Below, piece after piece: positions 1-7,309 of a stretch of 15,376 bases of DNA. The position numbers and the translations under genes are program-made. This stretch comes from UBA1573 sp016794285 (GTDB lineage: Bacteria > Pseudomonadota > Alphaproteobacteria > Micavibrionales > Micavibrionaceae): positions 1 to 15,376 of the forward strand of contig JAEUKO010000051.1 in assembly GCA_016794285.1 (NCBI GenBank), given 5' to 3'. Position 1 is the stretch's first letter. Each line of letters begins with the position of its first letter. A model generated the notes under the pieces. It had not been told where the DNA came from, ran no database searches, and saw only the letters and a program-made list of their open reading frames with translations.

Positions 1-48
1 AGCGGACAAAAATAGTCAGCGAAAGTGGCTTCTTAACCTTTTTCCTCT

Positions 49-68
49 CCCCCGCTCTGCGGGGGTTT
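49..68 (+). terminator. Terminator-like GC hairpin
   Basis: A perfect 7-bp stem, CCCCCGC (49-55) with GCGGGGG (59-65), closes a 3-base TCT loop and is followed by TTT and, a few bases on, TTTT. It fits a weak Rho-independent terminator for a gene ending left of the window on the plus strand. The T-tract is short and interrupted, and the loop is minimal, so efficiency is doubtful. On the minus strand no T-run follows it. Confidence 0.4.
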
Positions 69-182
69 GGCGTTTTGGCGGGCAAATGTGGATAAAAATC
101 CTTAACCTGCGGCTTTTATTTGATCTTTTTGGTAATTCCTGACATTGTTTCCCCGATCCTAAAATTTTGAAGTTTTGGCGCG

Positions 183-211
183 GTGACGCGTCTGTTTATG
201 TCAACTATAAA
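183..211 (+). promoter_or_regulatory. Candidate sigma70-type promoter for the dsbA-smc-F0 run
   Basis: GTGACG (183-188, 4 of 6 matches to TTGACA) lies 17 bases before TATAAA (206-211, 5 of 6 matches to TATAAT). Transcription would begin near 218 and leave a short leader containing the GGAAGG ribosome-binding site (219-224) of the first gene. It is the best promoter-like pair found by eye in the leader. No experimental or comparative support is available. Confidence 0.35.
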
Positions 212-235
212 CACGTTTGGAAGGTCTAAATCACA

Positions 236-1093
236 ATGTCTCAAGAAAAAAAATCTGGCGGGTTGCTTATTGCCCTTGTCCTTCTTGCCCTTCTCATTGC
301 AGCGGCAGCGTATTTCACTTTGAGCAAATCGTCTGCCCCAACGGGAGAAGCCCCAATCGCCGAAGCTCCCCAAACTTTGGAAGGAACCCCCTCCACAGAA
401 GCCCCCCCACAGCCAAGCGTTCCACAAAATAACATCGTGGTTGAAACCAAAACTCTCGATATACCAGCCGCGCAGGAGAAGTTTGTTGCCCCTGAAGCAG
501 CTCAACCTCCGGTCATTGGCTCGCCTGAAGTCGAGGCCATGATGACTCCCCGCACGCTTGGCAGCGACACCGCCCCGATTAAAGTGACAGAATATAGCTC
601 CCTCACCTGTGGCCACTGCGCTTCGTTCCACAAAGAGGATTTCGCAAAAATCAAAGCCGAGTTTATCGACACAGGGAAAGTCCAGTTCATCTTCAAGGAA
701 TTCCCTCTGAATGAGCCTGCGATCGTGGCTTCCCAGCTTATCCGCTGTATGCCTGCGGATAAATACGAGGGCTTTATGTCCTTGCTTTTTGCCCAACAGG
801 ACAACTGGGCCTATAAGCCGGAATTCAAAGACATTCTCAAACAAAATGCCAAACTTGCTGGTTTCTCCGATGAACAAGCCGAAGCTTGCTTTGCCAATAC
901 CGAACTTAAGCAAAGAATTGTCGGAGACATGAAAGCCGCGACGGACAAGTACAAAATCCAGTCCACCCCGACTTTCGTTCTAAATGATGGCGCAAAAATC
1001 ATTGTTGGTAATCAGCCCGTGAGTTTCTTTGCAGAAACATTTAACGGTTTGTTGAATGGAGCTCCTGCACCTAGCGCAGCGTCTCCCCAGTAA
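236..1093 (+). CDS. Membrane-anchored DsbA-family thiol:disulfide oxidoreductase
   Basis: A predicted periplasmic thioredoxin-fold protein that would oxidise or isomerise cysteines in exported proteins. Of its 285 residues, about 10-28 form one hydrophobic anchor with a short Lys-containing cytoplasmic N-terminus (N-in, C-out). A Pro/Ala/Glu-rich linker follows (about 33-100), then a DsbA-like domain. The redox motif is C124-G-H-C127 and the cis-proline is T244-P245, both hallmarks of the family. Two further cysteines, C171 and C218, lie in the helical insert and could form a second disulfide, as described for some alphaproteobacterial DsbA proteins. The ATG at 236 has GGAAGG 11 bases upstream. 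It sits 36 bases before smc, a pairing common in alphaproteobacteria. Whether it acts as oxidase or isomerase cannot be read from sequence alone, so no symbol is assigned. Confidence 0.9.
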   Translation: MSQEKKSGGLLIALVLLALLIAAAAYFTLSKSSAPTGEAPIAEAPQTLEGTPSTEAPPQPSVPQNNIVVETKTLDIPAAQEKFVAPEAAQPPVIGSPEVEAMMTPRTLGSDTAPIKVTEYSSLTCGHCASFHKEDFAKIKAEFIDTGKVQFIFKEFPLNEPAIVASQLIRCMPADKYEGFMSLLFAQQDNWAYKPEFKDILKQNAKLAGFSDEQAEACFANTELKQRIVGDMKAATDKYKIQSTPTFVLNDGAKIIVGNQPVSFFAETFNGLLNGAPAPSAASPQ

Positions 1094-1129
1094 GTTTACC
1101 GTATTCACTTTTGAGAAAAAACGACTGAC

Positions 1130-4100
1130 ATGACAAACTTCAGCCGCCTTCGCCTTCATGGTTTCAAATCTTTCGTGGACAAGACCGAGCTGGATATTGG
1201 CCCGGGCTTGACTGGAATTGTCGGGCCCAATGGCTGCGGAAAGTCGAATCTGGTTGAAGCCTTGAGCTGGGTCATGGGAGAGAGTTCAGCCAAACGGCTG
1301 CGTGGAAATGACATGGACGATGTCATTTTCAACGGGACAACATCTCGCCCTGCACGTAATTCTGCCGAAGTTTCGGTTGTTCTCGACAACGCAACCCGCG
1401 AAGCCCCTGCCCTGTTCAATACAGTTGACGAAATCGAAGTTGTCCGGCGCATTGGCCGCGATGTTGGTTCCAATTACTACGTCAACAGCAAGCCGGTTCG
1501 CGCCCGCGATGTTCAAATGTTGTTTGCTGATATGGCGATTGGTGCCAATTCCTTCGCCATTGTCTCACAAGGCCGCATTTCCGCTGTTATCAATGCTAAA
1601 CCTTCTGAACGTCGGCAAATTCTTGAAGAATCTGCGGGGGTATCAGGGCTGTATGTCCGTCGTCACGAAGCCGAACTCCGCCTCAAAGCCGCCGATGCCA
1701 ACCTTGCACGCTTACAAGATGTGGTTGCTGGACTTGAAACCCAGCTCGATTCCCTCAAGCGTCAAAGCCGTCAGGCCAGCCGCTATCGGAATATCAGCAA
1801 TGATATTCGGGAACTGGAAACACTCCTCGCTCTTGCCGAATGGATGCTGACCCAAGAAACTCAGGAAACATCCAGAAAACAATTTCAAGAGTCCGAAACT
1901 CTGGTTGCCGAGCGCATGGCCCGTGTTGCAGAACTCAACCGCATTCAAATTGGCCAAGCAGAAATTATCCCCGCGCTGCGTGACAAACAGGCTGAAACTG
2001 CCGCCGCATGGCAGGTTCAAAACTTTGCTCTGCAGCGTCTTGATGATGAAGAGCAGCGGATCACCAGTCAAATTGGGGAAGCGGAAAAATCCCTCTCGCA
2101 AATTCGATCCGACCGCACCCACGAACAACAAACGACGGACGAAAACGCCAAGACTCTTGAACGTTTGGGCAGCGAAGAAGCTGAGCTACAAGAATTTTCG
2201 GATTCTGACGCCGAGCTTGACCGCCTCACCGCCGATAGGGACCTGAAAAGTCAGGACGTTGCCCGCCGCAACGAAGTCTATCAAGCTACCCTTGAAAAAG
2301 CCGCTAATCTACGGGCCAGCCGCTCAACTTTGCTCGGACAGTTGGGACAAGACGAAAGTCGTTTGAATTCGATTCTCGCACGGATTCAAACTCTCAAGAA
2401 CCAGATTGCCCAAAAACAAGCAGAACAGGGTGAGTTAATTTCAACTGAAACCTTGACGCATGAAATTGACTCCCTTGATGAGGAACTCTCCGCCAAGAAA
2501 GATCAGGAACAAGCCGCCCGCAAGGCCTTGGAAGATGCCCAACAACACCTTGAAGACTGCCGTAATAAATTTCAAACAGCGCGGGAACACGTTTCAAAAA
2601 CCAAGGCTGAAATTCACGCGCTTGAAAGTGTCCTCAGCTCAGAATCACAAAAGGGATTCCGTCCGGTCCTTGACGACATTAAGGCCGATGAAGGCTTTGA
2701 AGCCGCTCTTGCCAAGGCCTTGGGTGATACGCTTATGGCTTCAACCGAAGCGGAAGCCCCGATTGTCTGGTCTGGAAAAACAATCTCGCAAGCTGCTCCT
2801 TCTTTTCCATCTTCTGTGCTGCCTCTCCTGCCCCATATTCATGCGCCTGAGGCCCTTAAAACCGCTCTGAGTTTTATTGGGTTTGTTGAATCCGATGAGG
2901 ACGGAGAAAATGCGGCCACGCAACTCCAGCCCGGGCAATCAATCGTTTCCCGTGAGGGAGCCTATTGGCGGTGGGATGGTCTGACTATTCGGGCCAAGGC
3001 CGTTGATCGTCACGCAATCCGCCTGAAAAACAAGAATCGTCTTGATGACCTTGAGGCTTTGCTCCCTTCTCAACAACAGGCTTTTGACACAGCACAAAGT
3101 GAACAAGAGTCTGCCCAAGTCGGAATTCAGCAGGCAAGAGAGACCGTTCAAAAATTTGAACAAGATGTGCGAACACTCGACCGCAGCCTGAATGCTCGCC
3201 GCATTGACCTGCAACGCGCCCTTGAAAAGAAAGGCGCGAACGAGTCAGAACTGGTTAAACTTCAAGAAGGGCTTTCTCTGCAAAGTGACGATGCCGTTCG
3301 CTTGCAACAAGCTGTTGAAACGCACCGCGCCTCTTTGCAATCTTTTGACGAAGCCGCTCTGGAACGGCAAATGAGCGAAGTCGAAGCCGAACGCATTGCC
3401 CTGCACGATGCCCAATCTTCCTTGCGTGATGCATCCACCGCTCTGGAAGTATTTCAACAAGACAGGACTCGTCGGCAAGCGCGGCTCCGCGCCATTGCCG
3501 ATGAACGGGTTAGCCTGACCAACCGGACCATTCGCGCCAAGGAACGCCTGCGGCAACTTGAAGAACGCAACACAGAAACAGCCGCACGTCTTGAATCTTT
3601 GCAAGGTCGCCCTGAAGAAATCAACCTGCAACGGATCAACCTTCTTGATACACTGGCCACGATGGACAATGCCCGCAAGGATGCCGCTGACAAGCTGGCA
3701 ATTGCCGAGCAAGAGCTGGACCAAACCAGCAAGTCTTTGCGTGAGTCTGAAGCTGCACTGATGGAAGTTAGGGAAACGAGAGCTCACGCACAAGCCATGA
3801 TGGAAGCTGCAGCTGGCTCGATAGAAGTTATTCGCCAATCCATCCATGACCAGTTTTCAATGTCCCCCGAAGAACTGTGGCAGAGTTCTGAAATGACCAC
3901 AGAAAAACTGACCCATGAACCGATTGATCGCCTGCGCGGCAAGAGAGATCGTCTGGTCCGTGAACGCGATGGCATGGGACCAGTCAATTTGCGGGCTGAA
4001 GTTGAATATCAAGAAGTCGATCAACAACTCACCAAGTTGATTCAAGAAAGCGCGGATTTAACTCAAGCCATCGAAGAACTTCGCCAAGGGATCCATAAAC

Positions 4101-4603
4101 TGAATAAAGAAGCTCGGGAAAGACTCCTGCAGGCTTTTGAAACAGTGAATGGTCACTTCAAAGTTCTCTTCACCCGTCTTTTCGGCGGGGGAAGTGCCCA
4201 TTTGGCGTTTGTTGATTCAACCGACCCTCTCGAAGCCTCTTTGGAAATCTTCGCTCAGCCCCCGGGAAAATCTTTGCAGTCATTGTCATTGCTTTCGGGG
4301 GGTGAGAAAACTCTGGCCTCCACGGCTTTGATCTTTGCCATGTTCTTGACCAATCCCGCTCCGATTTGTGTTCTTGATGAAATTGACGCGCCGCTTGACG
4401 ATGCAAACGTAGATCGTGTTTGTACGATGCTCGAAGAAATTTCTCAGCACAGCAAAACCAAATTCCTCGTTATCACCCACCACCGCTTGACGATGGCACG
4501 CATGAACCGCCTATATGGCGTAACCATGTCCGAGAGGGGAGTCTCTCAACTGGTTTCAGTTGATCTGCAAGGCAAGCTTGATTTCTTGGAAGCTGCAGAA
4601 TGA
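1130..4603 (+). CDS. smc: Chromosome partition protein Smc (condensin ATPase)
   Basis: The cytoplasmic SMC ATPase that dimerises and extrudes DNA loops, normally with ScpA and ScpB (not in this window), to compact and segregate the chromosome. All expected parts are present in 1157 residues: Walker A GPNGCGKSN at 32-40, a Q-loop glutamine in SFAIVSQGR near 147, two long Glu/Gln/Arg-rich coiled coils (about 165-505 and 625-1010), a hinge between about 507 and 625, the ABC signature LSGGE at 1055-1059, Walker B ICVLDEIDAP with D1083/E1084, and the ITHH H-loop. The hinge has the compact alphaproteobacterial look (VLDDIKADEGFEAAL, later WRWDG). Length is normal and the frame is intact. The ATG at 1130 has only a weak GAG upstream, and MTNFSRLRLHGFKSF matches the usual Smc N-terminus. 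Its stop lies 13 bases before the probable atpI start. Confidence 0.98.
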   Translation: MTNFSRLRLHGFKSFVDKTELDIGPGLTGIVGPNGCGKSNLVEALSWVMGESSAKRLRGNDMDDVIFNGTTSRPARNSAEVSVVLDNATREAPALFNTVDEIEVVRRIGRDVGSNYYVNSKPVRARDVQMLFADMAIGANSFAIVSQGRISAVINAKPSERRQILEESAGVSGLYVRRHEAELRLKAADANLARLQDVVAGLETQLDSLKRQSRQASRYRNISNDIRELETLLALAEWMLTQETQETSRKQFQESETLVAERMARVAELNRIQIGQAEIIPALRDKQAETAAAWQVQNFALQRLDDEEQRITSQIGEAEKSLSQIRSDRTHEQQTTDENAKTLERLGSEEAELQEFSDSDAELDRLTADRDLKSQDVARRNEVYQATLEKAANLRASRSTLLGQLGQDESRLNSILARIQTLKNQIAQKQAEQGELISTETLTHEIDSLDEELSAKKDQEQAARKALEDAQQHLEDCRNKFQTAREHVSKTKAEIHALESVLSSESQKGFRPVLDDIKADEGFEAALAKALGDTLMASTEAEAPIVWSGKTISQAAPSFPSSVLPLLPHIHAPEALKTALSFIGFVESDEDGENAATQLQPGQSIVSREGAYWRWDGLTIRAKAVDRHAIRLKNKNRLDDLEALLPSQQQAFDTAQSEQESAQVGIQQARETVQKFEQDVRTLDRSLNARRIDLQRALEKKGANESELVKLQEGLSLQSDDAVRLQQAVETHRASLQSFDEAALERQMSEVEAERIALHDAQSSLRDASTALEVFQQDRTRRQARLRAIADERVSLTNRTIRAKERLRQLEERNTETAARLESLQGRPEEINLQRINLLDTLATMDNARKDAADKLAIAEQELDQTSKSLRESEAALMEVRETRAHAQAMMEAAAGSIEVIRQSIHDQFSMSPEELWQSSEMTTEKLTHEPIDRLRGKRDRLVRERDGMGPVNLRAEVEYQEVDQQLTKLIQESADLTQAIEELRQGIHKLNKEARERLLQAFETVNGHFKVLFTRLFGGGSAHLAFVDSTDPLEASLEIFAQPPGKSLQSLSLLSGGEKTLASTALIFAMFLTNPAPICVLDEIDAPLDDANVDRVCTMLEEISQHSKTKFLVITHHRLTMARMNRLYGVTMSERGVSQLVSVDLQGKLDFLEAAE

Positions 4604-4616
4604 CCGCTTCTGGCTC

Positions 4617-4970
4617 ATGATGAACGAAGATCCCCTTCATGATTTGCGTTCGCGAATCCAACTCGCCCAAGATACGCAAAAAAAGAAGTACCCAGCGGAT
4701 CAGAAGGCAGATCGCGGCAATATGTCTCAGGGCGTTCAAGCTGTTTTTGACGTTGTGGCAACCCCCATTGTCTGCGGCGGGATTGGCATTGGCATAGATC
4801 ATTTTCTGGATAGCTCGCCGTTTTTCTTCATTATCTTGGCTTTTCTGGGTGTTTGCGCAGGATTCTGGAACCTTTATCGGGCCTCGCAAGAGGATGGCGA
4901 CCCCATCCACTCAAAACGGTTGCGCGGAACCAAAAAAAGGGTTAAAAGAGCCACAAATTCAGACAAGTAA
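4617..4970 (+). CDS. atpI: F0F1 ATP synthase assembly protein AtpI
   Basis: A small two-helix membrane protein of the AtpI/Ca2+-Mg2+ transporter-like family, thought to help assemble the c-ring. From the chosen start it has 117 residues: a charged N-terminal tail, TM1 at about 43-63 ending in IGIGIDHFL (D61), TM2 at about 69-88 ending in AGFWNLYR, and a basic C-terminal tail. The Gly-rich TM1 followed by Asp and the G..AGF.N.YR end of TM2 are typical. The frame is open back into smc at 4560, but that extension overlaps smc and looks unlike AtpI, so the paired ATGs at 4617 and 4620 are preferred. No clear Shine-Dalgarno is visible, which suggests translational coupling to smc. Its place directly before atpB supports the call. 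Confidence 0.85.
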   Translation: MMNEDPLHDLRSRIQLAQDTQKKKYPADQKADRGNMSQGVQAVFDVVATPIVCGGIGIGIDHFLDSSPFFFIILAFLGVCAGFWNLYRASQEDGDPIHSKRLRGTKKRVKRATNSDK

Positions 4971-4996
4971 ACCCTGAGGAAAAAAGAGGTTTTGCC

Positions 4997-5743
4997 GTGG
5001 CCGATCCAATGCATCAGTTCCAGATACAGCCGATTGTCCCCTTTCATATTGGTGGCATTGATCTGTCTTTTACCAATTCCTCTTTGTGGATGATGATTGC
5101 GACTGGCGCGTGTATGCTTTTGCTTGGCCTTGCCTCTTCCCAAAAATCTCTGGTCCCCTCCCGCCTCCAACTTATCGGAGAAGACCTGTACGGATTCGTT
5201 GAAAACCTGATTACCGACAATATTGGCGGCAAAGGGCGGGAATATTTTCCGCTGGTCTTTACCCTCTTTATGTTTGTTATTATGGGCAACATGATGGGGA
5301 TGATCCCCTATTCCTTCACCTACACATCACACCTAGCGGTGACAGCATCCCTTGCCATGCTGGTTTTCCTCACGGTTCTGGTCATGGGAATCGCCCGTCA
5401 TGGTTTTCATTTTTTGAGCTTGTTTGTTCCCCACGGAGTCCCGGGCTGGTTGATCTGGCTGGTTGTGCTGATTGAAGTTGTCTCTTTTATTTCCCGTCCT
5501 ATTACTCTTTCTGTTCGTCTTTTTGCCAATATGGTGGCGGGACACGTTCTGATTAAAGTGATCGCCGGATTTGCGATTATGTTTGCTTCGGTTGGGGGCG
5601 TGGCATGGATTGCCACCCTCCTGCCCGCAGCTTTTAACATAGTTATGATTGGCTTTGAAATTTTCATTGCCTTCATTCAAGCTTATGTGTTTGCCGTTTT
5701 GACCTGTATTTACTTGAAAGACACAGTTGAGATTGAGCACTAA
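4997..5743 (+). CDS. atpB: ATP synthase F0 subunit a
   Basis: Subunit a forms the two proton half-channels beside the c-ring in the inner membrane. The 248-residue sequence is of normal length with five to six hydrophobic helices. The essential arginine is R174 in LSVRLFANMVAGH, within the most conserved helix. GNMMGMIPY (about 98-106) and the C-terminal FIQAYVFAVLTCIYL helix are also diagnostic. Translation most likely starts at GTG 4997, since AGAGG (4985-4989) lies 7 bases upstream; the next in-frame ATG, at 5009, would lack a good site and trim four residues. It follows atpI by 26 bases and precedes atpE by 109 bases. Confidence 0.97.
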   Translation: MADPMHQFQIQPIVPFHIGGIDLSFTNSSLWMMIATGACMLLLGLASSQKSLVPSRLQLIGEDLYGFVENLITDNIGGKGREYFPLVFTLFMFVIMGNMMGMIPYSFTYTSHLAVTASLAMLVFLTVLVMGIARHGFHFLSLFVPHGVPGWLIWLVVLIEVVSFISRPITLSVRLFANMVAGHVLIKVIAGFAIMFASVGGVAWIATLLPAAFNIVMIGFEIFIAFIQAYVFAVLTCIYLKDTVEIEH

Positions 5744-5852
5744 GCCAAAAAGAGATTCGCCTTGCAATTGGACGACAAATCCGTAATGTCCCAACCAGTT
5801 CAAGCGATACAAGAAAAACTACGTTAACCACTAAAGAAGGATAGAATCCAAA
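5744..5852 (+). other. atpB-atpE intergenic gap with short open frame
   Basis: The 109 bases before atpE hold no recognised gene. The frame of atpB stays open for 27 codons after its TAA, ending at TAA 5825-5827. Within it a TTG at 5762 could encode 21 residues or an ATG at 5786 could encode 13. AAAGAG (5748-5753) precedes the TTG. I see no strong hairpin and only a poor promoter match (TTGCAA 5762-5767, TAATGT 5784-5789). The segment ends with the atpE ribosome-binding site AAGAAGG. A longer leader before atpE is in keeping with the need for many c subunits per complex. Confidence 0.4.
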
Positions 5853-6077
5853 ATGGAAATCGAAGCTGTAAAATATCTAGCTGGTGCTATCGCCCTGTTG
5901 CCTTTGACCGGCATTGGGATTGGGCTTGGGATGATTTTTTCGTCCTATAACCAAGCCGTTGGCCGTAACCCTGGCGCAGCCGAATTGCTGAACAAAAAAT
6001 TCATGTTCACATTTGCTGTGACTGAAGCTCTTGGTATTTTCGCGCTCCTGATCGCGTTCTTCCTCGTCTTCGCCTAA
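5853..6077 (+). CDS. atpE: ATP synthase F0 subunit c (proteolipid)
   Basis: The rotor-ring subunit, a hairpin of two transmembrane helices that carries protons through F0. The 74-residue protein has the Gly-rich first helix (G20, G22, G24, G26), the polar loop RNP at 38-40 that contacts F1, and the proton-carrying carboxylate E58 in FAVTEALGIF on helix two. At the place where Na+-dependent rings carry glutamine in helix one there is L25, and the residue after E58 is Ala rather than Ser or Thr, so H+ coupling is inferred. Start ATG 5853 has AAGAAGG upstream. The stop is 16 bases before atpF'. Confidence 0.97.
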   Translation: MEIEAVKYLAGAIALLPLTGIGIGLGMIFSSYNQAVGRNPGAAELLNKKFMFTFAVTEALGIFALLIAFFLVFA

Positions 6078-6093
6078 GCGAGCAGGTCAGGCC

Positions 6094-6762
6094 ATGATGA
6101 ATATCTTGCGCACGGCTGCCTATGTTTTTTCGGCCACTTTGTTGCCTAGCCTTGTCTGGGCGCAAGAAGCTGTTGTGGCTCCGGTGACGGATTCCATGCC
6201 TGCAGCCCCTGTAATGGCTGAAACTGCTCACGCTACCGCACCGGAAGCTGCTCATCATGGAGGCTTACCTCAATTTGACCCAACCTCGTGGCCGAGCCAA
6301 ATTTTCTGGCTCGTCCTTTTCTTTGCTATTTTGTACGTCTTCTTCTCACGCAAGGCTCTTCCTGCGATTGGTCAGACTGTCCAAAACCGCAAGGATCACA
6401 TTCAAAAAAATCTGGACGAGGCCGCCAAACTTTCTGCAGAATCTGCACAGATCAAATCACTGTACGAACAGTCTTTGAAAGAAGCTTCCAGCCGCGCAGC
6501 CCTAGCCGTCAAAGATGCTGGCGATGCAGGAAAAGCAAAACTGGCCGCCGGTCTTGCTGATTTTCGTGCGCGTGCCGAAGTTGAAATTGCCGCAGCGGAA
6601 AGCCGCATTGAACAATCAAAGGACAATGTACTGTCCGACATAAACCGCATTGCCGCCGAGATTGCGTCTGAAGCCGCTGAAAAAATTGCGGGAATCCGAG
6701 CGGATACATCCCAAGCTGAAACAGTTGTACGAACCATTCGTGCCAAAGCCAAAGCGGCGTGA
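6094..6762 (+). CDS. atpF': ATP synthase F0 subunit b' (peripheral stalk)
   Basis: One of the two unlike b-type subunits that form the peripheral stalk in alphaproteobacteria, holding F1 still against the rotor. The family signature is GLPQFDPTSWPSQIFWLVLFF (57-77 region), with the membrane helix at about 68-84, followed by the conserved SRKALPAIG and a long Ala/Glu/Lys-rich amphipathic helix to residue 222. The N-terminus looks like a Sec signal peptide: a basic start, a hydrophobic core at about 8-20, and a plausible cleavage site VWA|QEA after residue 23. That would leave about 40 Ala/Pro/His-rich residues in the periplasm before the helix, which agrees with the N-out topology of b subunits. 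Start is ATG 6094 or 6097. A stalk partner, atpF, follows 34-37 bases later. Confidence 0.93.
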   Translation: MMNILRTAAYVFSATLLPSLVWAQEAVVAPVTDSMPAAPVMAETAHATAPEAAHHGGLPQFDPTSWPSQIFWLVLFFAILYVFFSRKALPAIGQTVQNRKDHIQKNLDEAAKLSAESAQIKSLYEQSLKEASSRAALAVKDAGDAGKAKLAAGLADFRARAEVEIAAAESRIEQSKDNVLSDINRIAAEIASEAAEKIAGIRADTSQAETVVRTIRAKAKAA

Positions 6763-6785
6763 TGCGACAAACCAAGCGCGCTAAA

Positions 6786-6791
6786 AAGGAG
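6786..6791 (+). promoter_or_regulatory. Ribosome-binding site of atpF
   Basis: AAGGAG lies 5 bases before GTG 6797 and 8 bases before ATG 6800. The spacing and the ATG favour 6800, but both starts are adjacent and in frame, so the protein differs by one residue only. Confidence 0.6.
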
Positions 6792-6799
6792 CCTTCGTG

Positions 6800-7294
6800 A
6801 TGAAAGAATTGCTGCTAAACGATCCAACCATCTGGGTTCTGTTTTCTTTTATCGTGTTTGTTGTTGCAGCCTTTATCTTTGGCCGCCAAACGATTTTGAA
6901 CGGACTCGATCAAAAAATTTCTCTCATCCGCAATGAAATTGAGGCGGCATCAAATCTTCGTCATGAGGCCGAAGCCTTACTTGCTGACTATCAAGCCCGC
7001 CAAAAAGATGCATCAAAAGAAGCTGAAAAGATTATTTCTCTGGCACAAGCTCAAGCCCTTGATCTTCAAAAACAAGCCGAGGCTGATTTCACGGAAACTC
7101 TTGCTCGCCGTGAAGAACTCCTGAAGGACCGTTTGCTGCGCATGGAAGAAACCGCCAAGGATGATATTCGCCGCTATGCTGCGGAACTGGCTATTTCTGC
7201 CACAGCTCAAATCATCTCCGAGAAAATGGACACAGCTACAGCCACGAAATTGACCGATGACAGTATTCGGACGGTTTCCGAACACCTCAATTAA
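6800..7294 (+). CDS. atpF: ATP synthase F0 subunit b (peripheral stalk)
   Basis: The second stalk subunit, expected to pair with b' in a right-handed coiled coil reaching to F1 delta. It has 164 residues: a short periplasmic N-terminus, one membrane helix (about 11-28, IWVLFSFIVFVVAAFIF), the GRQTILNGLDQKISLIRNEI segment typical of bacterial b subunits, then a charged, heptad-like helix with many Ala, Gln and Glu, ending in a more globular tail with SATAQIISEKM. Unlike b' it has no signal-like extension. It is the last F0 gene; F1 genes (atpHAGDC) are absent, as expected in alphaproteobacteria where the two sectors are encoded apart. The stop lies 15 bases before nadD. Confidence 0.95.
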   Translation: MKELLLNDPTIWVLFSFIVFVVAAFIFGRQTILNGLDQKISLIRNEIEAASNLRHEAEALLADYQARQKDASKEAEKIISLAQAQALDLQKQAEADFTETLARREELLKDRLLRMEETAKDDIRRYAAELAISATAQIISEKMDTATATKLTDDSIRTVSEHLN

Positions 7295-7309
7295 GTTTAT
7301 GCTTTCATC

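Larger units (their letters stand above)
1..235. other. Non-coding leader region upstream of the dsbA-like gene
   Basis: No reading frame here looks like a protein: all three plus frames stop early and the translations are of low quality. The first 15 bases could be the 3' end of an upstream gene (SGQK then TAG), but this is too short to identify. In many alphaproteobacteria the gene before the dsbA-smc pair encodes a DciA/DUF721-type protein, so that is the natural guess, by analogy only. The region carries a terminator-like hairpin (49-65) and a promoter candidate (183-211), listed separately. Confidence 0.5.

Noticed and set aside
90..101. GGAT-AAAA-ATCC inverted repeat in the leader
   Set aside because: Only a 4-bp stem and it does not extend; too weak to call a site.
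66..180. GTTTTGGCG at 72-80 and again at 172-180, exactly 100 bases apart, plus TTTGGCG at 66-72
   Set aside because: Nine-base matches in a T/G-rich leader are expected by chance; there is no further copy in the coding run that I noticed and no palindromic structure suggesting an operator.
116..913. Long minus-strand open frame (265 codons) opposite the dsbA-like gene
   Set aside because: It lies antisense to a clear DsbA-family gene, its translation is rich in Phe/Gly/Arg/Cys runs with no domain, and it ends in non-coding leader sequence. It is a codon-bias shadow.
3245..3847. Minus-strand open frame (200 codons) inside smc
   Set aside because: Fully antisense to the second Smc coiled coil, whose repetitive Gln/Glu/Leu codons readily leave the opposite strand open.
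5768..5794. TTGG (5768-5771) and CCAA (5791-5794) as a stem before atpE
   Set aside because: Four pairs around a 19-base loop are not a stable structure.
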